From positions 1-23,507 of IMG/VR virus record IMGVR_UViG_3300033182_000556: DNA of 23,507 nucleotides; one strand, written 5' to 3'. Below the pieces are notes generated by a model, which saw only the letters and a list, made by a program, of their open reading frames with translations, was not told where the DNA came from and did not search any database. The position numbers were made by a program, and so were the translations under genes. Shown piece after piece: positions 1 through 6,763 of this stretch. The number at the start of each line of letters is the position of its first letter. Position 1 is the stretch's first letter. Source of the stretch: a virus.

Positions 1-1
1 T

Positions 2-274
2 ATAGCTAAAAGATCTGGATCGTGGAGTCACGCTATGGCTTGGGTTGCGGTTGATGATTCCAGAGAAAGGCACAACGAAATACTATTCTGCATTCAAAAT
101 TCGTGGGGCGTCTGGAATGGCGGTCCTAAAGTATTAGATCAACCAGATGGTTCATTCTGGATTAGGGAGAGAGATGCTATAGGAATGATTAATCAAAGTG
201 GTGCTTGGGCCTTTAGTGATGTTGATGGCTTCCCTCCGAGAAAAACAGACTGGACTCTAGATGAGGTATTCTAA
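2..274 (+). CDS. Papain-like cysteine protease, C-terminal part (5' truncated)
   Basis: The reading frame is open to the left edge, so only the C-terminal 90 residues are here. Two marks of the papain (C1-like) fold are visible: a His in the context W-S-H-A-M, encoded at 29-31, and an Asn in the motif C-I-Q-N-S-W-G about 28 residues later, matching the catalytic His and the Asn of the NSWG box. A W-I-R segment and the ending F-S-D-V-D-G-F-P follow. The catalytic Cys would lie upstream, outside the window. An ATG at 35 is in frame but follows the catalytic His and is probably internal. Related proteases are found in tailed phages, often near structural genes; the substrate is unknown. The stop overlaps the next start (TAATG). 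Confidence 0.72.
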   Translation: MAKRSGSWSHAMAWVAVDDSRERHNEILFCIQNSWGVWNGGPKVLDQPDGSFWIRERDAIGMINQSGAWAFSDVDGFPPRKTDWTLDEVF

Positions 275-645
275 TGAAAAGTAAAATAATTCTCACGATA
301 GTTCTCTTTTTATCGTCATCTGTAGCATATTCAGAACTTGATAAATCAATGTTTGAAAAGTTATATGCTAGTATGGTGGATCAATGGAGAGTTGATGTAG
401 TAAAAGCATTCGATGAAGCTGAAAAGGAATTACTTGATATAAATACTCCTGTTGGACCAAATGAAGATCCAGCAAAATGCCCATGCAAAGGAAGTGGAGT
501 TATTGTTCACGGTGACGGCCACGAAACTCCTTGCCCATTCCATAGTAAGGAATTTGGATCATTGAATACAAAAGGATTTGTATGTGAATGCGATAGTAGG
601 TGTGCATGTGAAGTATGTCAATGTGAAAAAATGGAGATCAAATAA
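274..645 (+). CDS. Exported Cys-rich protein with HGDGH motif
   Basis: A 123-residue protein. Residues 1-20 look like a signal peptide (K2, K4, hydrophobic core, A-Y-S before a likely cleavage site), so it should be exported. A helical, acidic middle is followed by a knuckle at 69-90 with C-P-C-x-G-S-G, H-G-D-G-H and C-P-F-H, resembling the CxCxGxG zinc knuckles of DnaJ. The last 20 residues hold six more Cys (104, 106, 110, 112, 115, 117). Nine Cys in a protein predicted to leave the cytoplasm suggests metal binding or disulfides. The start overlaps the upstream stop (TAATG) and the last base overlaps the next ATG, so it is in one operon with an exported thioredoxin-like protein. The function is not recognised. 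Confidence 0.72.
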   Translation: MKSKIILTIVLFLSSSVAYSELDKSMFEKLYASMVDQWRVDVVKAFDEAEKELLDINTPVGPNEDPAKCPCKGSGVIVHGDGHETPCPFHSKEFGSLNTKGFVCECDSRCACEVCQCEKMEIK

Positions 646-938
646 TGTTTGACTTGGAATTCATCCTAAAGGGTGTAGCACTAGTAGTTGCTATTGGATT
701 ACTACTAACAAATGTAGACTTTTCATATTTACTAGCCAAGCTAACTATCAAATCTGATAAAGTTGTTGTTCCAAATAATAAGGTAATAGTCAAGGTTGAT
801 GAGGATAGTCAATTCCTCAAAACTCTTGAATTATGGTATTTGCTAAAGAAACAATGCGATGATGCTAATCTTAAAGAAGCATCACTTAAAATGGATGAGG
901 TGTTTCCTCTATTGAATGATAACTTAGAGGAGGCTTAA
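645..938 (+). CDS. Small protein with N-terminal membrane segment, unknown
   Basis: A 97-residue protein. Residues about 7-24 form one hydrophobic stretch (G-V-A-L-V-V-A-I-G-L-L-L) typical of a membrane anchor. The rest is soluble, mixed-charge and mostly helical, ending in an acidic tail (N-L-E-E-A). The start shares one base with the upstream stop, which supports translational coupling. The neighbours are also exported or membrane proteins. I do not recognise the family. A holin or spanin-like role would fit the size but nothing specific supports it. Confidence 0.65.
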   Translation: MFDLEFILKGVALVVAIGLLLTNVDFSYLLAKLTIKSDKVVVPNNKVIVKVDEDSQFLKTLELWYLLKKQCDDANLKEASLKMDEVFPLLNDNLEEA

Positions 939-939
939 A

Positions 940-1410
940 ATGAGATTAGTAAAAATTGCAGTTGCAATTGGACTACTGTTCTTCGTATTCTTTGGATCAA
1001 TTCCAGATGGAATAAACATTAATCCATTACCACCAGATGAAGTCGATGAGGTTGTAACATTAATTGATGTTGAAAAGCCATCTGATGAGATTTTATCAAA
1101 GGTAAGACCAGTTGCGTCTTTAGTTACCAGTATAGAAGATAAGGCAAAGATTGCATTGTTTAATCATGAATTTGCCTCAAGGATTAGCAGATATGTAGTA
1201 GACTGTCAGCAGTTAAATGATATATATACCAATGCTAGCAAAAGATTTTTTGGGGATAGTATGAAAGGTAAATATCCACTTCTATCCTCAAAGTTAGTAG
1301 AACTATTTGAATCAGTACTAACTGATGAAAATCATATAATATCAACAGAAGAGAAGGATTCGATAAGCAAGCTCTTTAATGGATTGGCTTGGGCATTACT
1401 GGAGAAATAG
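940..1410 (+). CDS. Predicted exported or membrane-anchored protein, unknown
   Basis: A 156-residue protein. Residues 1-20 are a signal peptide or anchor (R2, K5, then A-V-A-I-G-L-L-F-F-V-F-F-G). A Pro-rich, acidic segment (N-P-L-P-P-D-E-V-D-E) follows, then a helical body. The ATG at 940 is preceded by GAGGAGG at 930-936, a strong Shine-Dalgarno site that overlaps the end of the upstream gene. No catalytic motif was recognised. It belongs to the same membrane/exported gene cluster as its neighbours. Confidence 0.68.
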   Translation: MRLVKIAVAIGLLFFVFFGSIPDGININPLPPDEVDEVVTLIDVEKPSDEILSKVRPVASLVTSIEDKAKIALFNHEFASRISRYVVDCQQLNDIYTNASKRFFGDSMKGKYPLLSSKLVELFESVLTDENHIISTEEKDSISKLFNGLAWALLEK

Positions 1411-1411
1411 T

Positions 1412-2053
1412 ATGGACGTTTCCAAAATCAAAGAAGCTATTGAAAGTATTTTCTCATCAGATGGATTGCAAATAGCAAAGTTTAAATTCTTTTGCCCTCC
1501 AGAAATTTCAACTGGTATCTCAAAAACTGATGAAGGCGTTAGTATAAATTTCCTAGATAAGCTACCATATGTTAAAACGAGAAAGCTTCTTATTCCGATT
1601 ACTGTTGAAGTAGAAGGCTTAACTCTTAGAGATAATGGCGGAACTGTAAAGCTAAAATATTTGCCAGATTTTGATTTCAGTTATGACTTCGCCAATGACG
1701 AAAAAACATTTGGTACTCCACCACAAAAGAAATTTGACTTAACAAGCATTAAAGATCAGATTGCAACCCAGTACCCAGACCCAGAAAGACAAAAAATAGC
1801 AAAATTAGTATTGAAATATGCAAACGAATGGTCTGTCCTTGCAAGTGCTTCTGGTTTAGACATAAAAGAATGTAGCAAAAATAGCAGGAAGAAATTAACG
1901 GAAGACTGTAAGGCTTTCGTAAAGGATAATATAATCAAATCACAAGAAATAGAAGCAAAGTCAGCTATACTGACTTTTATTGTGCTGTATTTTGTACTTC
2001 CGGCTATTATTAACTGGGTAGTAAAAAAATTCCTAGATAACTTTTTCAACTAA
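1412..2053 (+). CDS. C-terminally membrane-anchored protein, unknown
   Basis: A 213-residue protein. The start at 1412 is preferred over an in-frame ATG at 1379 because GGAG at 1401-1404 sits seven bases upstream and the 1379 start would overlap the previous gene by 32 bases. The first ~110 residues alternate hydrophobic and polar residues (strand-rich), followed by a helical Lys-rich part with two Cys. Residues about 183-201 form a hydrophobic segment (L-T-F-I-V-L-Y-F-V-L-P-A-I-I), then a short basic and aromatic tail. This topology suggests a tail-anchored membrane protein. The function is not recognised. Confidence 0.68.
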   Translation: MDVSKIKEAIESIFSSDGLQIAKFKFFCPPEISTGISKTDEGVSINFLDKLPYVKTRKLLIPITVEVEGLTLRDNGGTVKLKYLPDFDFSYDFANDEKTFGTPPQKKFDLTSIKDQIATQYPDPERQKIAKLVLKYANEWSVLASASGLDIKECSKNSRKKLTEDCKAFVKDNIIKSQEIEAKSAILTFIVLYFVLPAIINWVVKKFLDNFFN

Positions 2054-2080
2054 ATACAAATTCCAGAAAGGAGTTGTATT
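2053..2080 (+). promoter_or_regulatory. Inverted repeat flanking the Shine-Dalgarno of the thioredoxin gene
   Basis: AATACAA at 2053-2059 is the exact reverse complement of TTGTATT at 2074-2080. The 14-base loop contains AAAGGAG (2067-2073), and the ATG follows at 2081. In mRNA this could place the ribosome site in the loop of a weak 7-bp hairpin. The stem is A/T-rich, so its stability is doubtful. Confidence 0.3.
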
Positions 2081-2479
2081 ATGAAAAGTCTCCTCATTGT
2101 ATTATTACTCACATCTTTTACGCCTTTTGGGCCTTTTAATTTCCTCAATGAAGATCCCCCCGCACCTGAGCCAGTTCAAGTTGTTGATCCTGCTCCAGTA
2201 GTAAAAGAAAAAAGCAAAAAGAAACTGCTTTATTTCACAGCGTCATGGTGCGGTCCATGTCAAAACTTTAAAAGGAATGAGCTTCCCAAATTAGTAAAAC
2301 AGGGTTTCGATATTGAAGTTTACGACATAGACGAAACCCCTGAAATGTATAGAAAATGGAAAAAATCTGATAGATATATACCACTTTTTGTTTTCATAGG
2401 CGAAGATGGCAAAGAATACTCCAGAACAACTGGATATCAAACATCAACGGCTATTTCAAAAATCTGGAATGCAGAATAG
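2081..2479 (+). CDS. Exported thioredoxin-like protein
   Basis: A 132-residue protein. Residues 1-20 are hydrophobic after M-K and look like a signal peptide or anchor. A Pro-rich spacer (residues 26-40) leads to a thioredoxin fold from about 47. The W-C-G-P-C active site is at 56-60 and a likely cis-Pro is at 101 (Y-I-P-L-F-V-F). The fold is compact (about 85 residues) and a C-terminal helix closes it. Thioredoxins reduce or form disulfides; export would place this one outside the cytoplasm, perhaps acting on the Cys-rich exported product of 274-645, which is inference. A strong Shine-Dalgarno (AAAGGAG) precedes the ATG. It is the last gene before a promoter-containing gap. Confidence 0.82.
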   Translation: MKSLLIVLLLTSFTPFGPFNFLNEDPPAPEPVQVVDPAPVVKEKSKKKLLYFTASWCGPCQNFKRNELPKLVKQGFDIEVYDIDETPEMYRKWKKSDRYIPLFVFIGEDGKEYSRTTGYQTSTAISKIWNAE

Positions 2480-2488
2480 TTTTTCTAC

Positions 2489-2517
2489 TTGACAGGCATT
2501 CTCTAACGGTGTATACT
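2489..2517 (+). promoter_or_regulatory. Sigma-70 type promoter upstream of nrdA
   Basis: TTGACA at 2489-2494, a 17-base spacer, and TATACT at 2512-2517: -35 perfect and -10 five of six. It lies in the gap between the exported-protein cluster and nrdA (ATG 2631). Transcription would start near 2524. Confidence 0.8.
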
Positions 2518-2523
2518 GCCATG

Positions 2524-2606
2524 CAGAAACAGTATTTTTTTCTCATTGAGAGCTAAAATAGAAATATCCAAATAGCCAGTAGGTCATTGACCCGCTGGCA
2601 TTTTTT
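2524..2606 (+). ncRNA. Candidate short leader RNA or small RNA (about 80 nt)
   Basis: The segment runs from the predicted start of the 2489 promoter to the T-run after the hairpin at 2575-2599. It contains two small palindromes sharing the core TCATTGA: TCTCATTGAGA (2541-2551) and GGTCATTGACC (2582-2592). If the terminator works, a discrete RNA of about 80 nt results; if it is partial, this is an attenuator leader for nrdA. No known RNA family was recognised. Confidence 0.3.
2575..2606 (+). terminator. Hairpin plus T-run before nrdA (terminator or attenuator)
   Basis: GCCAG at 2575-2579 pairs with CTGGC at 2595-2599; inside, GGTCA (2582-2586) pairs with TGACC (2588-2592), with one T-G wobble and one mismatch between. 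ATTTTTT follows (2600-2606). This is the form of an intrinsic terminator, but it lies downstream of the 2489 promoter and before nrdA. A weaker alternative, ATACTG/CAGTAT (2513-2535) followed by T's to 2541, overlaps the -10 box. Confidence 0.55.
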
Positions 2607-2630
2607 AACTAGATATAGAGAGTTTAGATT

Positions 2631-4859
2631 ATGAAAGTAACAAAAAGAGACGGCGAAAAGGAAGATTTTTCAGTTGAGAAGATACATAAGGTTGTTGAAT
2701 GGGCTACAGAGGGAATAAATGGGGTTTCCTTTTCAGATATAGAAATGAATGCTAATCTATCTCTCTACGATAGTATATCAAGTGAAGAAATACATCAGAT
2801 ACTTATCAAATCTGCTAATGATCTCATATCAAAATCAGCACCAAATTATCAATACGTTGCTGCTAGATTGCTCAATATGCAACTTCGTAAAACCGTTTGG
2901 GGTTATGGAGATCGCCCTCTTAATTTTGTTCATTTTCTAAAAACAAATATTGATAATGCTGTTTATGACCCATTCATTCTAGAGAAATGGTCAGAAGAAG
3001 ATATTCAAACATTTGAAAAGCATATCAATCATGATAGGGATAATCTATTCACATATGCTGGACTTCAACAACTCATAGATAAGTACCTAGTAAAAAACAG
3101 AACTACTGGCAAGATATACGAGACTCCACAGTTTGCATATATGTGTATTGCTATGTGTTTATTTGATACTGTTAGCGAGGTAAAAGAAGCATATGATTGT
3201 TATTCAACATTTAAGATCAATCTACCAACGCCAATTATGGCTGGCGTTAGAACAAATATTCGTCAGTTTGCCAGTTGTGTACTTGTTGATGTTGATGACA
3301 ATCTCGACGCGATTTTTTCTAGCATTCATGCTGTTGGAAAGTATACTGCCCGCCGTGCTGGCATTGGATTAAACATTGGGCGTATGCGTCCCATTAATTC
3401 TCCTATTCGTGGAGGAGAGGTTATCCATACTGGATTGATTCCATATTTGAAGAATTTTGAGTCAGCAGTTAAGTCTACTAGTCAAAATGGTCTTCGTGGT
3501 GGCTCTGCCACCGTCCATGTTCCGTTTTGGCATTATGAAACCGAAGACATTCTTCTTCTAAAGAATAATGCTGGAACAGACGATAATCGAGTTAGAAAGT
3601 TAGACTATTCTATACAGTTCTGCAAGTTGTTTTATGATCGTCTTATAAAGAATGAAGATATCACCCTATTTAGCCCTCACGAAGCAGTAGGCTTGTATGA
3701 TGCGTTTGGTGATAACGAAAAATTTGAGAAACTATATCTCAAATATGAAAATTCTAAAGGCATGATGTTTAAGAAAAAGATTTCAGCAAGAAAGCTTGCA
3801 GAAGTATATTGCAGAGAACGTCTAGAGACGGGACGAATCTATTCTATGAATATTGATAACGCTAACGAGCATGGCTCATGGAGTATACCATGTTATATGT
3901 CTAATCTTTGTCAGGAGATTATTCATCCAACTCAGCCAATTCAGTCCATTGATGATAAAGATGGTGAGATCGGAATTTGTATTCTTTCCGCAATAAACCT
4001 TCTTGAACTATCAAGTGACGAAGATATTGAAAAGGCATGTAGAATGGCAGTAAGAACTCTAGACTCAGTAATTGACTATCAAGAATATCCAGTTGCTGCT
4101 GGCGAAAATTTCACTAAAAATCGCAGATCTCTAGGCATCGGTATTACAAATCTCGCTGGGTTCTTGGCTAAAAATAAAGTTCTATATAGCGACAATGCCG
4201 CATTGCACCTTATTCATGAAACAATGGAAAAGATTCAATGGAATCTCATTAATGCTAGCTGTGATCTAGCAAAAGAAAAAGGAAAATGTCCAAAGTTTGA
4301 AGACACAAAATATGCTAAGGGACTTCTCCCCGTTGATTGGTACAAGAAAACAGTAGATGAACTTGTTAAGCCTGTATATACAATGGATTGGGAATCGCTT
4401 AGAAAGAAGGTCGCTGAGTTTGGTCTACGTCATTCTACTTTATCTGCAATCATGCCATGTGAAAGTAGTTCAGTAATTCAGAATAGCACAAATGGTATTG
4501 AGCCTGTTAGAAATCTACTTTCCTTCAAGAAGGCAAAAAACGGTGTGCTTAAACAGCTTGTTCCATACTTCTATTCACGTAAGAACTATTACACAACCGC
4601 ATGGAGTCTAAAAGATAATAAATGCATTCTTAATATCTCTGCTGTTATCCAAAAGTTTGTTGATATGAGTATGAGTACAAATCTATATTACAATTATGCC
4701 AATTATGATGGCGGAAATATTCCACTAAGCGTAATGATTAAAGATCAAGTCTATGGATATAAATACGGACTAAAGAACTTTTATTACGCTAATACGCCAG
4801 ATGGCGATGGGGAAACTGAAAAGGAAATGAACTGCGAGTCTGGAGCATGTGCAATATGA
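2631..4859 (+). CDS. nrdA: Class I ribonucleotide reductase, large (alpha) subunit
   Basis: A 742-residue protein, close to the family size (E. coli NrdA 761). It reduces ribonucleoside diphosphates to deoxy forms with NrdB in the cytoplasm. An ATP-cone-like segment occupies about residues 1-90. The redox Cys pair is C216 (F-A-S-C-V-L) and C450 (G-I-C-I-L-S-A-I-N-L); the catalytic triad is N425, C427, E429 in N-L-C-Q-E-I. P-C-E-S-S-S lies at 609-614, the radical-transfer tyrosines are Y718-Y719 (F-Y-Y-A-N-T), and the C-terminal shuttle Cys are C735 and C740 in C-E-S-G-A-C-A-I. All key residues are present and the frame is uninterrupted, with no intron or homing gene, which are common in phage nrd genes. 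It is preceded by a promoter and a hairpin/T-run, and the stop overlaps the next start. Confidence 0.97.
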   Translation: MKVTKRDGEKEDFSVEKIHKVVEWATEGINGVSFSDIEMNANLSLYDSISSEEIHQILIKSANDLISKSAPNYQYVAARLLNMQLRKTVWGYGDRPLNFVHFLKTNIDNAVYDPFILEKWSEEDIQTFEKHINHDRDNLFTYAGLQQLIDKYLVKNRTTGKIYETPQFAYMCIAMCLFDTVSEVKEAYDCYSTFKINLPTPIMAGVRTNIRQFASCVLVDVDDNLDAIFSSIHAVGKYTARRAGIGLNIGRMRPINSPIRGGEVIHTGLIPYLKNFESAVKSTSQNGLRGGSATVHVPFWHYETEDILLLKNNAGTDDNRVRKLDYSIQFCKLFYDRLIKNEDITLFSPHEAVGLYDAFGDNEKFEKLYLKYENSKGMMFKKKISARKLAEVYCRERLETGRIYSMNIDNANEHGSWSIPCYMSNLCQEIIHPTQPIQSIDDKDGEIGICILSAINLLELSSDEDIEKACRMAVRTLDSVIDYQEYPVAAGENFTKNRRSLGIGITNLAGFLAKNKVLYSDNAALHLIHETMEKIQWNLINASCDLAKEKGKCPKFEDTKYAKGLLPVDWYKKTVDELVKPVYTMDWESLRKKVAEFGLRHSTLSAIMPCESSSVIQNSTNGIEPVRNLLSFKKAKNGVLKQLVPYFYSRKNYYTTAWSLKDNKCILNISAVIQKFVDMSMSTNLYYNYANYDGGNIPLSVMIKDQVYGYKYGLKNFYYANTPDGDGETEKEMNCESGACAI

Positions 4860-5326
4860 CAATATGGTGGAACTGTCCTCAATGTAATAAAGTTACAGAT
4901 GAATTCGAAAGTATTAAATCAAGTAAATGTCCTAAATGTATAACAGAAAAGGAGAAAGAAATGTCGAAAATATTTCAGACTAGATTCTATAGAGTCGAAA
5001 ATAAAAATAGACATCATAATGCAACTGAGTGGTATTTCTTATCTAAGACTGTTAATGGTCAAGATTACTTATTTACAAAGGCGGCACTCGATGAAGCACA
5101 AACAAGAGCAGAAAAAAATCCAGAAGATATCCCAAGCAATCTTATTTCAATCAATCCAGAGGAAATACTTAACGAAAAAGAATGGCTCATCACAGAAAAG
5201 TCAAAACTAGAAGATGCACTTGACATTGAGAGTAGAACTGTTAGAATTTGGAAGTACATAGCATTTGGAAGTATGTTTTTCTTTTATGCTTTAGGTCATT
5301 CGGTATACTTTTTAGCTACAGGTTAG
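4856..5326 (+). CDS. Zinc-ribbon and membrane protein between nrdA and nrdB
   Basis: A 156-residue protein from the ATG at 4856, which overlaps the nrdA stop (ATGA). Residues 7-28 hold C-P-Q-C and C-P-K-C, a zinc ribbon. A middle domain (about 36-95, with W-Y-F-L-S-K and F-T-K-A-A-L-D-E-A) is followed by a helical region and a C-terminal hydrophobic segment (about 131-154). A second in-frame ATG at 4961 has a much better Shine-Dalgarno (GGAG at 4951-4954) and would give a form without the zinc ribbon. An in-frame ATG at 4847 is also possible but lies inside nrdA. It sits between the reductase genes, so it may act with them, but no function is recognised. Confidence 0.7.
   Translation: MTIWWNCPQCNKVTDEFESIKSSKCPKCITEKEKEMSKIFQTRFYRVENKNRHHNATEWYFLSKTVNGQDYLFTKAALDEAQTRAEKNPEDIPSNLISINPEEILNEKEWLITEKSKLEDALDIESRTVRIWKYIAFGSMFFFYALGHSVYFLATG
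5220..5247 (+). promoter_or_regulatory. Possible sigma-70 promoter upstream of nrdB
   Basis: TTGACA at 5220-5225, a 16-base spacer, and TAGAAT at 5242-5247 (five of six). It lies inside the preceding coding region, about 90 bases before the nrdB ATG. Confidence 0.4.
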
Positions 5327-5334
5327 GTTTTAAA

Positions 5335-6408
5335 ATGAAGACTATATTCAATACCAAAAACATTGATCCTATGAGTCAGCCATTATTTCTTGGTAAGGAT
5401 CTTGGTGTTCAACGATACGATATGATCAAATATCCAGTCTTTAAAGATTTGGATAGTAAGCAGATGATGAACTTCTGGCGTCCAGAAGAAGTTGAGCTTA
5501 AAAAAGATAGAAGTGATTTTCAAACACTAACTGATAACGAGAAGTTTATCTTCACCTCTAATTTGAAATACCAGACAATGCTCGACAGTGTAATTTGTCG
5601 TGGAGTTCCTACTCTTCTAGAATACGTTACAAATACTGAACTTGAAGCGTGTTTAATGACATGGCAATTCTTTGAAAAGGTCCATTCTCAGAGTTATAGC
5701 TATATCATTCAGAATGTTTACGCTGATAGCTCTGAAATCTTCGGCGGTATCTATGAAGATAAGGAAATAATGAAGCGGGCAAACAGTGCTATTCGCGACT
5801 ACAATGACCTTATGGGAATGAATATTGATACTAATAAGGTTTCTGATATTAAGAAACAAATCTATATGACGATTGTTAGTATAAATATACTTGAAGCGGT
5901 TCGCTTCTATGTTAGCTTTATTTGCTCCTTTGCATTCGCCGAAAATAAGAAGATGGTTGGCAATGCAGATATTATTAAGCTTATTAAGCGTGATGAAGCA
6001 TTACATCTTACAAATACGCAAGAAATCTTGAAAATTCTTCATAGAGAGGATTGTGAAGGATTTATTAAAACTGCAAATGACTGCCAAGAAGATGCACTTA
6101 AAATGTTCGAAAGTGCAGCAGCGGAAGAAAAAGAATGGGCATCCTATCTATTTAAAGATGGTTCAATTATTGGTCTAAATGAAACCGTGCTGCATAAGTA
6201 TATTGACTGGCTATGTATGTCAAGGAGAAAGACTATTGGCCTGCCATATGACAGCGTTGGAAAGAATCCAATTGCTGGATGGACTGAACCTTGGCTAAAT
6301 AGCGAAAGTGTTCAGGTTGCACCACAAGAACATGAAATTACTTCATATAAGATTGGTGCAAGTAAGAATGATTTGAGCGAAATGGATTTTGGAGATATGG
6401 GACTATGA
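5335..6408 (+). CDS. nrdB: Class I ribonucleotide reductase, small (beta) subunit
   Basis: A 357-residue protein (E. coli NrdB 376) that carries the di-iron/tyrosyl radical cofactor for NrdA. Iron ligands are visible: D84 (M-L-D-S), E114 and H117 (F-E-K-V-H-S), E187 (L-E-A-V-R-F), E221 and H224 (R-D-E-A-L-H). The radical Tyr is Y121 in H-S-Q-S-Y, so this is a class Ia-like enzyme rather than a Tyr-less variant. The C-terminal tail (about 330-357) is acidic, as expected for binding the alpha subunit. The ATG at 5335 is chosen because an upstream in-frame ATG at 5248 would add residues unlike the family and overlap the previous gene; upstream sequence is TAGGTTTTAAAATG with a modest Shine-Dalgarno. 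Confidence 0.97.
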   Translation: MKTIFNTKNIDPMSQPLFLGKDLGVQRYDMIKYPVFKDLDSKQMMNFWRPEEVELKKDRSDFQTLTDNEKFIFTSNLKYQTMLDSVICRGVPTLLEYVTNTELEACLMTWQFFEKVHSQSYSYIIQNVYADSSEIFGGIYEDKEIMKRANSAIRDYNDLMGMNIDTNKVSDIKKQIYMTIVSINILEAVRFYVSFICSFAFAENKKMVGNADIIKLIKRDEALHLTNTQEILKILHREDCEGFIKTANDCQEDALKMFESAAAEEKEWASYLFKDGSIIGLNETVLHKYIDWLCMSRRKTIGLPYDSVGKNPIAGWTEPWLNSESVQVAPQEHEITSYKIGASKNDLSEMDFGDMGL

Positions 6409-6755
6409 CAAATCCTTTTAAGGATAACGTAACTATTGAAGGAAATAATATGAGCAATCTATTCACGTTGATTAATAATGTTGTTAAATGGCATCATGAT
6501 CGTAACCTAATTGATGGAAGTACTGATAAAGACCAAACGCTTAAATTGCTACAAGAGCTTGGTGAGTTATCAGACAGTGTATGTAAGGGAAAAGATATCA
6601 AGGATGATATTGGTGATATGCTTGTCGTGATGCTAAATATTACAGAAAGAAATGATGTATCCATAGCAGACTGTCTTGAGCGAGCATGGGATGATATCAA
6701 GGACCGTAAGGGCAGAATGGTAGATGGAATTTTCGTTAAAGAACAAGATTTATGA
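6405..6755 (+). CDS. MazG-like nucleotide pyrophosphohydrolase
   Basis: A 116-residue all-helical protein. It carries E-L-G-E at 51-54 and D-I-G-D at 68-71, the E-x-x-E and (E/D)-x-x-D metal-binding pairs of MazG-type enzymes, which hydrolyse NTPs or dNTPs to monophosphates. W-H-H-D-R-N-L-I-D-G-S-T at 29-40 is typical of phage MazG-like proteins. The ATG at 6405 overlaps the nrdB stop (ATGA). An in-frame ATG at 6450 has a better Shine-Dalgarno (AAGGA about six bases upstream) and begins at the conserved core, so the real product may be 101 residues. Placement after nrdAB suggests a role in the nucleotide pool or in lowering alarmone levels, as proposed for phage MazG. Confidence 0.85.
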   Translation: MTNPFKDNVTIEGNNMSNLFTLINNVVKWHHDRNLIDGSTDKDQTLKLLQELGELSDSVCKGKDIKDDIGDMLVVMLNITERNDVSIADCLERAWDDIKDRKGRMVDGIFVKEQDL

Positions 6756-6763
6756 GGTAAAAT

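Noticed and set aside
438-445. T4-type late promoter TATAAATA (also at about 4759, 5880 and 7169)
   Set aside because: Four hits in AT-rich DNA of this length are about what chance gives; all lie inside genes and are not placed before likely late genes.
1756-2049. Antisense open frames, for example at 1756-2049, 6834-7160, 7514-7816 and 11861-12157 on the minus strand
   Set aside because: Each lies opposite a well-supported gene, has low-complexity or Ser/Leu/Phe-rich content typical of shadow frames, and no family motif.
2606-2625. NrdR box before nrdA
   Set aside because: The sequence between the T-run and the start (ACTAGATATAGAG) does not match the paired NrdR consensus well.
3498-3512. 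GGTGGC/GCCACC hairpin in nrdA, and GAAGCG/CGCTTC in nrdB (about 5893)
   Set aside because: Both lie in strongly conserved protein motifs (R-G-G-S-A-T and E-A-V-R-F), so the pairing is best explained by codons.
2631-4859. Intron, intein or split in nrdA
   Set aside because: The frame is continuous, motifs are in order and the length is normal, so no interruption is present.
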